Source: Sanchytrium tribonematis
Lineage: Eukaryota; Sanchytriomycota; Sanchytriomycetes; Sanchytriales; Sanchytriaceae
Reading direction: 5' to 3'
Assembly (NCBI GenBank): GCA_018985235.1
Contig: JADGIG010000002.1
Coordinates: 16,034 to 80,033, forward strand
DNA length: 64,000 nucleotides
The notes below the pieces were generated by a model that ran no database searches, was not told where the DNA came from, and saw only the letters and a list, made by a program, of their open reading frames with translations. Below, piece by piece: positions 27,237 to 36,227 of the stretch (its first letter is position 1; the number at the start of each line of letters is the position of its first letter). The translations under genes and the position numbers were made by a program.

Positions 27237-28631
27237 ATGCTCCCACCTTTTAGCTTCGATCAATTTTTGGCAGTCTTACAGTCTTATCCATACTATTCGG
27301 TCGTCCATTATATAAAATCCTTTTTAAAAGAATTTAATAAGAAAGAGTGGTCTGTTAATGACAAAATTAAAATTATTAAAGATTTTAAACTTTTTATTCT
27401 GCCAAAAATGATGGAAATACATGCAAAAAACAAGGCTGTACCTGATCCGGACACTTTTTTCCTAGAAGGCCTAGACAAACTAATATGCACTAAATTATTC
27501 GACAAACTTTATTTAGCAAATGGAGTTGATGATAGATATAAAGACGAAATTTTGTATAAAAAATGTATGTTATTCAGGTGGGTAGATTTAAATGCTTTAA
27601 TGGATGCTGATATATATAAAGAAATCGAGAAGGGCCTTTTCAAATATGATGCAAGAGACAACCTTATTGAAACGGAAAGCGAAATTAAAGTTCATAAACA
27701 TGTGATATTCTCAAAGTATCTGGGGTTGTCTGAGACTGAATTGGTGAAAATTAATAATTACAAAGCCCCTCGTGATAAACTTATTTGTATTTTGAATTCC
27801 ATCTATCTTCTAACTCATTGCATGACCAAGATTGGAGCCCCGACGCATCCTGATTATTTGTTGCCTTTAATAATTTTTGTAATTATCCAATCACGAATTA
27901 AAAATATTGTATCAAATGTGCAGTACATTTCAAGATTTAGAGACTTATCAGGAGAGTCTGATTATTATATGGTTATGATGCATAGCGCTGTACAATACAT
28001 CGATACTATGGATGACAAACAACTTAATATTTCCAAGGAAGAGTTCGACACTAAACTGAATCGTAGTTTATCTGAACTTGAAAATGAAATGACCCATACC
28101 CCCGAACCCCAAACTAAAAATTTGACGCAGCAGCCAAACAGCAATGCTAAATTTAAAGGCTTATCTCTTTTTTTGGGAAAAGTAGTGGAAAATGTTTTTT
28201 CTCCCTCTCAAATTTTAGAAAATGAAAATTTAAGAGAGGGCGGCGATGAAGATTCCCAAGAATTATCCGGGTCACCCCAAACTCCCTCTAAATCAGGATA
28301 TTTGGCCGACATTACCCACATTTCACAAGAAGATAGATCTCGGGCGAGTTCAAATTTATCTTCTAAACAGCATACTCAATTTCTATCCAAGCTTTCAAGA
28401 GAGGAACAAAGTTTGGTAATGGAGGATGATCTCCAACTAGCTTTGGCAATTTCACTATCTTTGAAAAGTGGAGATGAATCTACATCTGCCATCAATACCA
28501 AAAGTAACACAACTTTTCCGGAATTTGAGCTTAAAGGATCTTTTGATGACTGTAAAAATTTGGCGCCAGTCGTTACGAAAAAAGAAGAAAGCTATCTTAT
28601 TGTCTTAGAAGAAGTTAAGTCTAACCAATAG
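27237..28631 (+). CDS. VPS9: VPS9-domain Rab5-type GEF with C-terminal UIM
   Basis: Encodes 464 residues. A VPS9 helical bundle occupies about 1-235; LYLANGVDDRYKDEILYKK and APRDKLICILNSIYLL, with GAPTHPDYLLPLIIFVIIQS (the conserved D-x-L-P segment), are its core. A linker with acidic and Pro/Ser-rich stretches leads to a ubiquitin-interacting motif near 395-412 (EDDLQLALAISLSLK). VPS9 proteins activate Rab5/Vps21 at endosomes. Yeast Vps9 binds ubiquitin by a CUE domain; here a UIM seems to take that role. The 3' end overlaps convergent BCD1 by 11 bp. Confidence 0.88.
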   Translation: MLPPFSFDQFLAVLQSYPYYSVVHYIKSFLKEFNKKEWSVNDKIKIIKDFKLFILPKMMEIHAKNKAVPDPDTFFLEGLDKLICTKLFDKLYLANGVDDRYKDEILYKKCMLFRWVDLNALMDADIYKEIEKGLFKYDARDNLIETESEIKVHKHVIFSKYLGLSETELVKINNYKAPRDKLICILNSIYLLTHCMTKIGAPTHPDYLLPLIIFVIIQSRIKNIVSNVQYISRFRDLSGESDYYMVMMHSAVQYIDTMDDKQLNISKEEFDTKLNRSLSELENEMTHTPEPQTKNLTQQPNSNAKFKGLSLFLGKVVENVFSPSQILENENLREGGDEDSQELSGSPQTPSKSGYLADITHISQEDRSRASSNLSSKQHTQFLSKLSREEQSLVMEDDLQLALAISLSLKSGDESTSAINTKSNTTFPEFELKGSFDDCKNLAPVVTKKEESYLIVLEEVKSNQ

Positions 28632-29292
28632 TTTTTATTCTAAAGCTAGGATACTCATGTATTACAATAGATTCTCCTGGTAATATGCCATAAGTTAGAG
28701 CATGGAAGATGGAATCTTCCCATCTTGCTTCGGGAACATTTATCCATCGTTTTAGATGTTGAACATTATTTGTTACATGTTGATAGACATAAAATAGTAA
28801 AACTTGCGAGTCTTGTGATTTTAATTTTAATTTTTCTGTCAAAAAGAAAGCAACTGAGCACAAGCCATCAATATCGTGAATTAATAAGTCCTTATCATTT
28901 AAATTAATCTTAATTGTCCAAAATAAGGAAGATTTTTTGACGTGAGTTAAATTTTGCATAGATACTTCTAGACCCAAAGGAGCAACTTTCCACGTTATAT
29001 TAAACTTTTCGCAAATTTCTCTAATTTTACCAATTGGTCGCTTTCGCCTGCGTAAATTTATACTCTGCTTTTTCTCTTTTAAAGAGCTGCTAATGTTTTC
29101 CAGAAATTTACGGTCGTTGTGAGACTTCGACTTCCATTCACTTTTTTTAATAAATTGGATTTTCAATTTCCGATTTCCGTCACATTTTTCTTCCGCTTTG
29201 TGCTTCACGACGCAATTGAGTGAACACGACTTTGCAGAACAAGCAGGGCAGGTGTATTTAGCCAAAATATTTGAATGGAACACACAATGCAT
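28621..29292 (-). CDS. BCD1: Box C/D snoRNP assembly protein Bcd1/ZNHIT6
   Basis: Encodes 223 residues. A zf-HIT domain lies at residues 1-40 (CVFHSNILAKYTCPACSAKS, then CSLNCVVKHKAEEKC), with FIKKSEW next, typical of Bcd1. The remainder contains the NIT-W-K-V and FWTIKINL segments of the Bcd1 C-terminal domain. Bcd1 loads Nop58 during C/D snoRNP assembly in the nucleus. Shorter than yeast Bcd1 (366). Together with PNO1, RRP4 and IPI1 it forms the ribosome-biogenesis share of this window. Confidence 0.88.
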   Translation of the reverse strand: MHCVFHSNILAKYTCPACSAKSCSLNCVVKHKAEEKCDGNRKLKIQFIKKSEWKSKSHNDRKFLENISSSLKEKKQSINLRRRKRPIGKIREICEKFNITWKVAPLGLEVSMQNLTHVKKSSLFWTIKINLNDKDLLIHDIDGLCSVAFFLTEKLKLKSQDSQVLLFYVYQHVTNNVQHLKRWINVPEARWEDSIFHALTYGILPGESIVIHEYPSFRIKTIG

Positions 29293-29309
29293 TCCGTGTT
29301 TGACAACAT

Positions 29310-29735
29310 TTATTGATCATTCCCTTTAACCCCACGGTTATGATTGACAAAGTTGAAAACAGGGAAAATAGAAAGAAGAAGCTGAGAGTTTTTAGTGTTT
29401 CTGTAAGCAACACTTGATAAATGCGGCTCTAAAATAGATTGCTTATGAAACCAATTTTTATGCAACTCCTGCTCTCTTACATTTTCCTTTAGACCCCATA
29501 TTCTAAATGTGCTATTCTGATAAGATATCAAAAATCCACCAAAAAGACCAAATAAACCACCCCAAAACAATGCCTTTTTATAATTTTTAATGTTTTCCAC
29601 TTTTTGCCAGCCCGCCATCGAGGCAACACTAATAGCTGAACCCCCGATTGTAGTTAGATAGTCCACGGGTCTGAAAAACTGGACAACTTTGTAAAATGTT
29701 GGATCTGCATCGAGTTGCGGATATTCTGTTGCCAT
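29310..29735 (-). CDS. Mitochondrial complex I 21 kDa-type accessory subunit
   Basis: Encodes 141 residues. The N-terminus YPQLDADPTFYKVVQFFRPVD matches the fungal 21 kDa NADH:ubiquinone oxidoreductase subunit (YPxIDxDPHFxRVVxYxRPSD). A membrane segment (LFWGGLFGLFGGFLISY) follows, then STFRIWGLKENVREQE. This places respiratory complex I in the organism, informative because several reduced early fungi have lost it. No intron. The promoter is shared with 29877; TCTCCT lies 19 nt upstream of the ATG, and the stop lies in CAATAAA. Confidence 0.82.
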   Translation of the reverse strand: MATEYPQLDADPTFYKVVQFFRPVDYLTTIGGSAISVASMAGWQKVENIKNYKKALFWGGLFGLFGGFLISYQNSTFRIWGLKENVREQELHKNWFHKQSILEPHLSSVAYRNTKNSQLLLSIFPVFNFVNHNRGVKGNDQ

Positions 29736-29754
29736 TGTAAATCAAATCAAACAA

Positions 29755-29760
29755 AGGAGA
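29755..29760 (-). promoter_or_regulatory. TCTCCT start-proximal motif
   Basis: TTCTCCTTTG ends upstream of the complex I subunit ATG; TCTCCT is 19 nt from the ATG at 29735. Confidence 0.4.
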
Positions 29761-29876
29761 AGTATAAAGATGTAAATATATTATATTCGTGTTTAAGCTG
29801 TAAGAGAATTCGCAGAGCAACAAATTAGGTCTTTAAGAAGTTCGATCAGTTGGGTAAGGGATTTATATTTTGAAAC

Positions 29877-30383
29877 ATGAATTCTAAATTGGAGCGACTT
29901 CGTAACAAGTTAAATTCAGAGAGGTCTCATATTCGAGGTCAATTTTTCCTTCCTAAGGCCAGTCCGATCAACTTTGTAAAAGTCAACTTTGACCATATTC
30001 GTCAAATTTCAATTAAATGCAACCGAAATAGAAAAGAATCTCATACTATTCCGAAAAATTCAAGATATTGTAAAGTTCAATCGAGATACCTAAATTCGAC
30101 AAACACGGTAAAGGAATCTAAGTGTGATTCTCCAATAGCCCTAAAACCAATACATAGATTGGGCTATCTTCCAAATAATAACTGCCAACAGCAACAAGCA
30201 ATTTTGCCGAAAAAAAATATTAAGCCATCAAATTTGCAACTCAAGTCCCTGATAGATATCGAGAAGCAAATTATAAAGGAAATTGCTCACACAAAAAGCG
30301 AGGTTCGCAAGAAAGAATTACTATTAAGGCTCGCCGACATACATTTGCAAATGATTGAGATGGAGAAAAGCCCTTGGAAATGA
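29877..30383 (+). CDS. Hypothetical basic protein
   Basis: Encodes 168 residues, rich in Lys, Arg, Asn and Ser, with low-complexity Gln in the middle. A helical C-terminus (SLIDIEKQIIKEIAHTKSEV, ending MEKSPWK) looks like a short coiled coil. I recognise no family. Basic composition suggests a nucleic acid-associated or cytoskeletal protein, but nothing decides. It starts at the first ATG and sits in a 141-bp divergent arrangement with the complex I subunit gene. Confidence 0.55.
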   Translation: MNSKLERLRNKLNSERSHIRGQFFLPKASPINFVKVNFDHIRQISIKCNRNRKESHTIPKNSRYCKVQSRYLNSTNTVKESKCDSPIALKPIHRLGYLPNNNCQQQQAILPKKNIKPSNLQLKSLIDIEKQIIKEIAHTKSEVRKKELLLRLADIHLQMIEMEKSPWK

Positions 30384-30448
30384 TTAACCTGTCAATAAAA
30401 GATTGAACACAATCACAATTTTAGACTCAAAATATTTTCCTCCGTTTC

Positions 30449-31769
30449 ATGACACCCAAATCTTTGATTAAAGTTCAATCTGTAAGTTCGGGGAGCTTCA
30501 AATTTGCGAGGGAAGTTGCAAACGGTATACTTTCTTCTAAGAAGAAGGAGGAGTATTTTCCGAACGGGTTTTCAAAATTCATGGACAGTTTATTTTTAAA
30601 TCCTTCATTTCAAATAACTGTTGTGCGGGAACTCGTATTTTAATTTGACTTAGGAGAGCCTTTTGAGTGACCCGGTAAAAAGAAATTTGGCAAAGAAGTA
30701 CGACTTGGAAGAGCTCAGCCTTAACATTGATATTGACGATGAATCTAAAAGGGGGCATGAATTTCCTATAATTGACAAAGAATTCCTATACCCGAAAGAT
30801 TTGGACCTCAGGTTTCAGAGAGAATTCATTTCTAGATATTATCCACAACACCTACCAAAAGAAGATAAATATCTCACTCCAGATGGTAGGTACCACCCCA
30901 AAATGCTAATTTATAAACTTAAAAACAAATCATCGAAAAAGTTTTTGATGTATTTTTCAGGTGGTGCTTTTTTAATGAATCACCACACTATGTTTATGCA
31001 TTTTCCAAAGTACTATCCCGAATATAATCTTGTTTTTGTGCAATATGGAATGTCTCCTGAATTTTCCTATCCGCGCGGAATTATTGATGCCATTGATGCC
31101 TATCATACAATTTGCACAAAATATTCACCAGAATCGATTGTTTTAATGGGAGACTCTGCTGGCGGACATTTGTCTCTTCAAGTAGCAGTTTATGTAGCTT
31201 TAAATTTTGAAAAAGACTACAGGGAAGAAGATGAAGCAATCGGCAGAAGTACTCGAAACCTGAGCACGTTCTACCTAAAACCAGCATGTTTGGTACTTTT
31301 ATCTCCTTGGACAGACATGACTTTAGAAGGCAGATCAGTTGAATATAATGGCAAGAATGACTCTATAAAGCCAAGTTTTGGTCTTCACAAATTTCGAGAG
31401 CTGTACCTGGGGCTTCCTTTAGAATCTAATCCTGAAAGAAAAGAATTACCTTTTATCCAAGCAGGTGAAAATCATTTCAGGACCATGCCCATGCTCACGG
31501 ATGAAGATTTAAAAAGACCCCAATTTAGTCCCTTTTACTATGATAAAGAAATTTTGGCACTTCTTCCTCCAATTAACATTCAGACTGGTGATAAAGAAAT
31601 ACTACTTTCTGATAATGAGTCGATGGCTCTGAAATTAAAAGAAATCAAAGTTGATTGTAAATGGTCTGTTTACCCATTTCAAGTGCACATGTGGCAATCA
31701 TTGCCCTGGATGGAAACGACTAAAGGAAGTTTCGAAGAAGGAAGACTATTTGTTAAAGAACATGAGTAA
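30449..31769 (+). CDS. Alpha/beta hydrolase of the HSL/steryl acetyl hydrolase type
   Basis: Two exons (30449..30634, 30654..31769) over a 19-nt intron give 433 residues. The oxyanion motif region is YFSGGAFLMN in place of the classical HGGG, and the nucleophile elbow is GDSAGG with Ser at about 229 in LMGDSAGGHLSLQ. A candidate acid in the QTGDKEIL segment and a His in FQVHMW fit the triad order. The family includes hormone-sensitive-lipase-like and Say1-type sterol deacetylases. Exon 1 gives a 62-residue leader (VVREL) that runs into ESLLSDPVKRN, a typical N-terminal HSL-like helix. The substrate is unknown. Confidence 0.82.
30635..30653 (+). other. 19-nt intron in the alpha/beta hydrolase gene
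   Basis: GTATTTTAATTTGACTTAG, phase 0, joins VREL to ESLLSDP. Without it exon 1 would end after two codons and exon 2 would have no ATG before the conserved domain. Branch A in TTGAC at -6. Confidence 0.88.
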
Positions 31770-31774
31770 ATTTA

Positions 31775-34342
31775 TTATTTGTCTTTCGCGTCTCTCAGCT
31801 TGTTTTTAATATATTGTTCAAGAGTGGGTGGTGGTGGATTCGCATATACCAAGGGTGGGGTATTAGGTTTCTTAGTTTCCAGCTCACCATTTGCCAGCGT
31901 ATTGAATGCTGGCAGATTATGTGAAGCATCAAATGAGAGCGACGGTAGTTGTTGTGAGTCCACATTTTTTGAGAATCCCAAGGTAGGAAGTGGTTTTTCC
32001 TCCTTTATGCTAGAAACCGAAGTATAGAGAGGCAATTTATCAGGTGTGTCGGAATTTTCAGCAATAGAATTTGTGGGCAAATTAATCTGTGGTGGATTTG
32101 TCATATTTGTCATACTAGGCTTCAAAGAGTTACGGAGCTGTGAAAGTGCTTGTATAGTCTCTGAAGGAGGCAGACGCTGTTCTGGAACTGGGCCCTGAAA
32201 TCGCTGTTGAAGTGATGCTCGACGGAGCAAATTTGCATTGGCATAATCAAATTGAGTTCTCAGTAGCTCATCCGGAGACCGTTTCATGATTTCGTGTATA
32301 TTTGAACTTAATCTTTGATCATCAAGATCAATAGGAATCTCAACAGCTTTTTTCATTCTGGATCGCTTCTTCTTCCTCGCTTCTTCCAACATTGAAGCTG
32401 TAATTTGAGGAAGAGAAGGAGGAGTTTTCGGTTCCTGCAAATTATTTTCTCTAAAGCTATTAAAATAGTTTTTAATCTGAGTGGGGCTTTTAGAATAATC
32501 CATGTATTTCGAAAGTTCCTCCCAATTTTCGCCACAAACATTTAAAGCTTCATTGAATAGAGATTTGTCGTCCGCAGTCCAGTAACTCGATTTCAAAAAT
32601 GTTCGAGGGACCTCCGCATTTGTGATCGTCTCAACTGCTGGTGGCAAAAGAAGTTGCTCAGGCTCTAAAGAAGGTGTTGCGACAGGCGTGTTGGAATGGT
32701 CGCTTACGGTTCCAGCGTTCTCTTCTTCTTTTCGCTTACGACGGGAATTATAAAAGAAGGTCCGAATGTGTTGCTCTGTTTTAGGCGTGCCTGTGTTTTT
32801 TTCATTTATAATGTCTGTTATTTTTTTAAAATCTCGACCAAAATTATCAAATGCATCAAACGCTACCGCTTTCTCCTCGTCCGTCCACTTGATGGTAGTT
32901 TTAATTTTTTGACGCCGTTTTTCATCATCGTTTTCAATGTTTGACTCTGGTTTTCCAATTTTCTTTCGCTTCCGTCTAAGAGCCGGAAATCGATATTTTA
33001 AATAGTAATAAAGCTCAATGGTTTCTCTTCGAGACAGTTCCAGCTCTTTGGATATAGTATCAAAATCTTTGCCATGTTCTTGGTAAAGTTGTACGAATTT
33101 GGCTGTAATTCCTGGTTTTTTGGACGAAAGAATCCCAAAAATATGATTTCGATGACGAAGAAATGGATTTTTAATAACAAAGCCATCATAGTTCGCACAA
33201 TTATGCATTCGGGATATGTTTTTAAACAAACTTACAAAGTCTGAGAAATTAGAGTTAACCTCAGCAAAATGTTCCATAATATAGACATTGGATTGTTTTT
33301 CTAAAAAAAATTGAGGCAAGACATTTAGTATTTTCATAGGTGGTACGTTGGCAGAGCCTTGTGATATTCGAGTAGGATCTTCCCATTGGGACGCAATCTG
33401 AATTTTAGCCAAAATTTCTTGAAATTCAATTTCAGTGGTGGTGTTTTGTAATCTTGGGCCACTGGCTTCAATGTTGGGAAGCTCAAGCTCAGATTTTCTT
33501 AGCTTCTGAGAGAGCCTATTTGATTCTTGAAATTTTCTACCCAAAAAAGTTATTTGACTCAGGTTTTGCTCATAGTTTTGGTGAATATAGCTTAAAATGA
33601 AGTGATTGAGCGATGAGCGGTATATTTCGTTTACAGGATCAGTAGTTGCATCTGCATTTGGGGGGTTAAATTTTTCCATCGTAACTTTCTGAGAAACTTT
33701 GTTCTCGATCAAATTATGGTTGTTACTCAGAGCTGATACTTCCTCCTCAATATCAAGTTCATTCTGCAGGATTTTAATTGCAAATTCTTGCTCTTTTGGA
33801 TTCAATATGTGAAAGGAAGATTCAAATATAGATAATACTGGATGGCTAAATCCAACCCTCGCACTAGTCATTTGGGCCCTAGAAGATGACTTGGTCTGAA
33901 ATTCAGGAATTGGAGACTTTAATTCTTGTATTTTTTGATCGATTTTTTCCATTTTTGCGATCAAATCAAAAGGTTGTGCCAAATCGATGTTTGAAGAAAT
34001 TTTTTCTTCTTTGGAATCTTCTTTGGAATCTTCTTTGTCGGGTTTGAAGGTTTCTTCAATTATCTCGCCTTCTTCCACAGACTCTGCTATAGAGCTTGTG
34101 TCCATTAGATCCTCGTGGGTGTGTATATTTTCAAACAATTCCTCTTCCTCAATATTTAATTCATTCAAAATTGGCAATGTGAAATATCTTGTTGAACCTT
34201 TAGCGGCACTTGGCCGAAGGAAATCTCTCAAATTAACAGGAGCAATTATTCTGTCCACTGTAAATTTCCGAGTGCCAAAATTCATCCTCCTTGTTTTGTT
34301 ATGATCAATATTTATGTCAAGAAAATTTATAGTTTGTAACAT
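31775..34342 (-). CDS. SNT1/NCoR-like SANT-domain corepressor subunit
   Basis: Encodes 855 residues. A SANT-like helical region at about 410-440 (KFVQLYQEHGKDFDTISKEL) is followed by a Myb/SANT domain at about 480-535 (IKWTDEEKAVAFDAFDNFG) and a second at about 585-635 (YWTADDKSLFNEALNVCGEN). A charged N-terminus with repeated KEDSKEDSKEE and a Pro/Ser-rich C-terminus complete it. Domain order matches Snt1 and NCoR/SMRT, scaffolds of Set3C/HDAC3 complexes. A HOS2/HDAC3-like deacetylase is encoded at 46933. The ATG at 34342 lies 1 bp from the stop of the upstream gene; the stop lies in TAATAAA. Confidence 0.82.
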   Translation of the reverse strand: MLQTINFLDINIDHNKTRRMNFGTRKFTVDRIIAPVNLRDFLRPSAAKGSTRYFTLPILNELNIEEEELFENIHTHEDLMDTSSIAESVEEGEIIEETFKPDKEDSKEDSKEEKISSNIDLAQPFDLIAKMEKIDQKIQELKSPIPEFQTKSSSRAQMTSARVGFSHPVLSIFESSFHILNPKEQEFAIKILQNELDIEEEVSALSNNHNLIENKVSQKVTMEKFNPPNADATTDPVNEIYRSSLNHFILSYIHQNYEQNLSQITFLGRKFQESNRLSQKLRKSELELPNIEASGPRLQNTTTEIEFQEILAKIQIASQWEDPTRISQGSANVPPMKILNVLPQFFLEKQSNVYIMEHFAEVNSNFSDFVSLFKNISRMHNCANYDGFVIKNPFLRHRNHIFGILSSKKPGITAKFVQLYQEHGKDFDTISKELELSRRETIELYYYLKYRFPALRRKRKKIGKPESNIENDDEKRRQKIKTTIKWTDEEKAVAFDAFDNFGRDFKKITDIINEKNTGTPKTEQHIRTFFYNSRRKRKEEENAGTVSDHSNTPVATPSLEPEQLLLPPAVETITNAEVPRTFLKSSYWTADDKSLFNEALNVCGENWEELSKYMDYSKSPTQIKNYFNSFRENNLQEPKTPPSLPQITASMLEEARKKKRSRMKKAVEIPIDLDDQRLSSNIHEIMKRSPDELLRTQFDYANANLLRRASLQQRFQGPVPEQRLPPSETIQALSQLRNSLKPSMTNMTNPPQINLPTNSIAENSDTPDKLPLYTSVSSIKEEKPLPTLGFSKNVDSQQLPSLSFDASHNLPAFNTLANGELETKKPNTPPLVYANPPPPTLEQYIKNKLRDAKDK

Positions 34343-35344
34343 TTATTGACTGAGTGAAATCGATGAGCATGATTCCAAATCAGTAAATCTTTGATCTTCT
34401 GACATAAATGGTAAAAAAACTTTCTGTAAATTTCCATCAGCAACAATATGTTTCGCACTCAAACTAATATAGTCATGAATCATAGACCAATCGATTCTTG
34501 TATTGTATAGCTCCATAAACTTTGAATTGAGAGTAGTTATAACTTTCACATCAAGATAGTAATACTTTAATTGAATCTTGCGAACTTGTTTACGAGGACC
34601 GCTAATAAATAACAAAACATTATCTCTTCCGGCGACCAACTTATCTATACACTTTAAATTAAGTTTGTCTTGCAATTTAATTGCAATGGAATAAAATTTG
34701 GAATCCTGTAAAACTTTTTGGTAGAGAAGGATTGAGGTTTTCAATTCCTCAGTTAAAGCAGACATCTCAAACAAAACATAATTGGTTATTTCTGCAGCAA
34801 TATTATTAGGTATCTCTAAAAGTGGAATCTGCAAGTCTTTCAATGGAAGATTCGGATCAATACTTATTATCATGTCAGAAGTCTCAAATAATTGCTTTGC
34901 TTCATTTACGGTACCGTAAATTCCCTTGAGTTTCTTAGTGGGGACCTTTGAAGGTAGAATCAATTTGTTCAAAAGCAGCTCACGTTTTGAGACCATTCCG
35001 GCCAAAAATGATTTGACATAGTAATTAAGAAGAATGATCCCATGATGCCCTTTAACATCTACTGCAATATATCTAAATTTTTCAGATTGCAAGTAAATCT
35101 GCATTAATGGCTTGATTTTTGATGTGAACTTGGTATCGATTGTCAAAATATTCAATTCCTTAATTAAAGATATCATTTTTGATGGAAGAACAAACTCGTT
35201 GTTGTCGCTGCACCATAATTCATTACATGTGGGAAATTGCCTAAATTTTGGAGACGCGAATTCGACCTTGATTTGATGATGTCTATAATGCACAAACAAT
35301 CCGGTAAATGTTAAAAAGGTACTGGCAAGAATAATATTATGCAT
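34343..35344 (-). CDS. Hypothetical protein with N-terminal membrane anchor
   Basis: Encodes 333 residues. Residues 1-20 (MHNIILASTFLTFTGLFVHY) form a single hydrophobic segment followed by basic residues, consistent with a membrane anchor or signal. The rest is a mixed alpha/beta domain without cysteine motifs. YIAVDVKGHHGIILLNYY and MIISIDPNLPL are candidate core strands. No family is recognised. Convergent or same-strand packing is extreme: its stop (in CAATAAA) is followed after one base by the ATG of the SNT1-like gene. Confidence 0.6.
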   Translation of the reverse strand: MHNIILASTFLTFTGLFVHYRHHQIKVEFASPKFRQFPTCNELWCSDNNEFVLPSKMISLIKELNILTIDTKFTSKIKPLMQIYLQSEKFRYIAVDVKGHHGIILLNYYVKSFLAGMVSKRELLLNKLILPSKVPTKKLKGIYGTVNEAKQLFETSDMIISIDPNLPLKDLQIPLLEIPNNIAAEITNYVLFEMSALTEELKTSILLYQKVLQDSKFYSIAIKLQDKLNLKCIDKLVAGRDNVLLFISGPRKQVRKIQLKYYYLDVKVITTLNSKFMELYNTRIDWSMIHDYISLSAKHIVADGNLQKVFLPFMSEDQRFTDLESCSSISLSQ

Positions 35345-35399
35345 TCAGTTTGAGAACTTTACGTATCAATCACATGAATGCTATATTCCGTCCTGAATC

Positions 35400-36227
35400 A
35401 TGGGGCGCGTTATGTCAAATGACACGACGGACTTAGATATTCAAACCATTCTTAATTTTTCCTTACTATTGGGAAATTTTAAGATTCTTACCTTTGGTAA
35501 TTTGAGTGAACTCATTTTCAAGCTAACTCAAAGCGTGCCGGACCCTTTATACAAAAAACTATTGTATGGGAAAGACAATAAGGAAGTACAATTAGCCGTA
35601 GGAACTGAGCTGCTAATTGTAAAGCATGTGATTTTGGACAACAAATTTAGTTTCTTGGTGCTTGTCAATTCCAAAATATGCAATAACATAAACGATAGAT
35701 TCAAATTTTTATTGTATCCTGGCTTGTCTATCAGTGAACACCATATTGAACCGCTTTACAGAGCGGCATATAATGAAGAATTACCAACGGATTATAAGAG
35801 TCATTTTTGCCTTAAAAGCATCTCAGCATCTAGTTCTACAAACTTGCTTTCTCCGAAACCCGATTTTCAAGACCAAATGTATCACGAATTGCTCAAGGAA
35901 ATCGATTTTATTTCGAATTTTATTTCAAATAATGATCCCTCTGATGTTACTGCACTGCAGCAATCATTGATTTTGGCTAAATGTTTTGTTGAAAAAGTCC
36001 CCGAAAGCTGGATTTCTTCTTTCCGAAATGATTATCACAGAAAAGAAATTTGGAATTTCCCTTCAACGATCGATTGGGAACCGTTACTAAATACAGTTGT
36101 GAATATTAATTTACCAGCTGGTTTTAAATTGTTTACACTTAAAGTCAATAAATTATCTTCCAATTTCCGACAAGCCTCGTCATGTCAGATTCGAAATTCT
36201 TTTCTAAAACAAAAGTTCATGAGTTAA
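35400..36227 (+). CDS. Hypothetical protein overlapping the beta adaptin gene
   Basis: Encodes 275 residues from ATG 35400, or from 35412 (MSNDTTDL). It has a hydrophobic-core alpha/beta N-terminal half (LLGNFKILTFGNLSELIFKL, FSFLVLVNSKICNN) and a helical C-terminal half. This recalls longin-like or trafficking-regulator folds but nothing diagnostic is present. The last 46 nt overlap the start of the beta adaptin gene in another frame on the same strand. The adaptin start is secure, so the overlap is real unless this gene has an unseen terminal intron. Confidence 0.6.
   Translation: MGRVMSNDTTDLDIQTILNFSLLLGNFKILTFGNLSELIFKLTQSVPDPLYKKLLYGKDNKEVQLAVGTELLIVKHVILDNKFSFLVLVNSKICNNINDRFKFLLYPGLSISEHHIEPLYRAAYNEELPTDYKSHFCLKSISASSSTNLLSPKPDFQDQMYHELLKEIDFISNFISNNDPSDVTALQQSLILAKCFVEKVPESWISSFRNDYHRKEIWNFPSTIDWEPLLNTVVNINLPAGFKLFTLKVNKLSSNFRQASSCQIRNSFLKQKFMS

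Noticed and set aside
33987-34304. Ser-rich frame antisense to the SNT1-like gene
   Set aside because: A mirror of the acidic KEDSKEE repeat on the other strand; no domain and no start context. The same applies to other frames lying antisense within larger genes.
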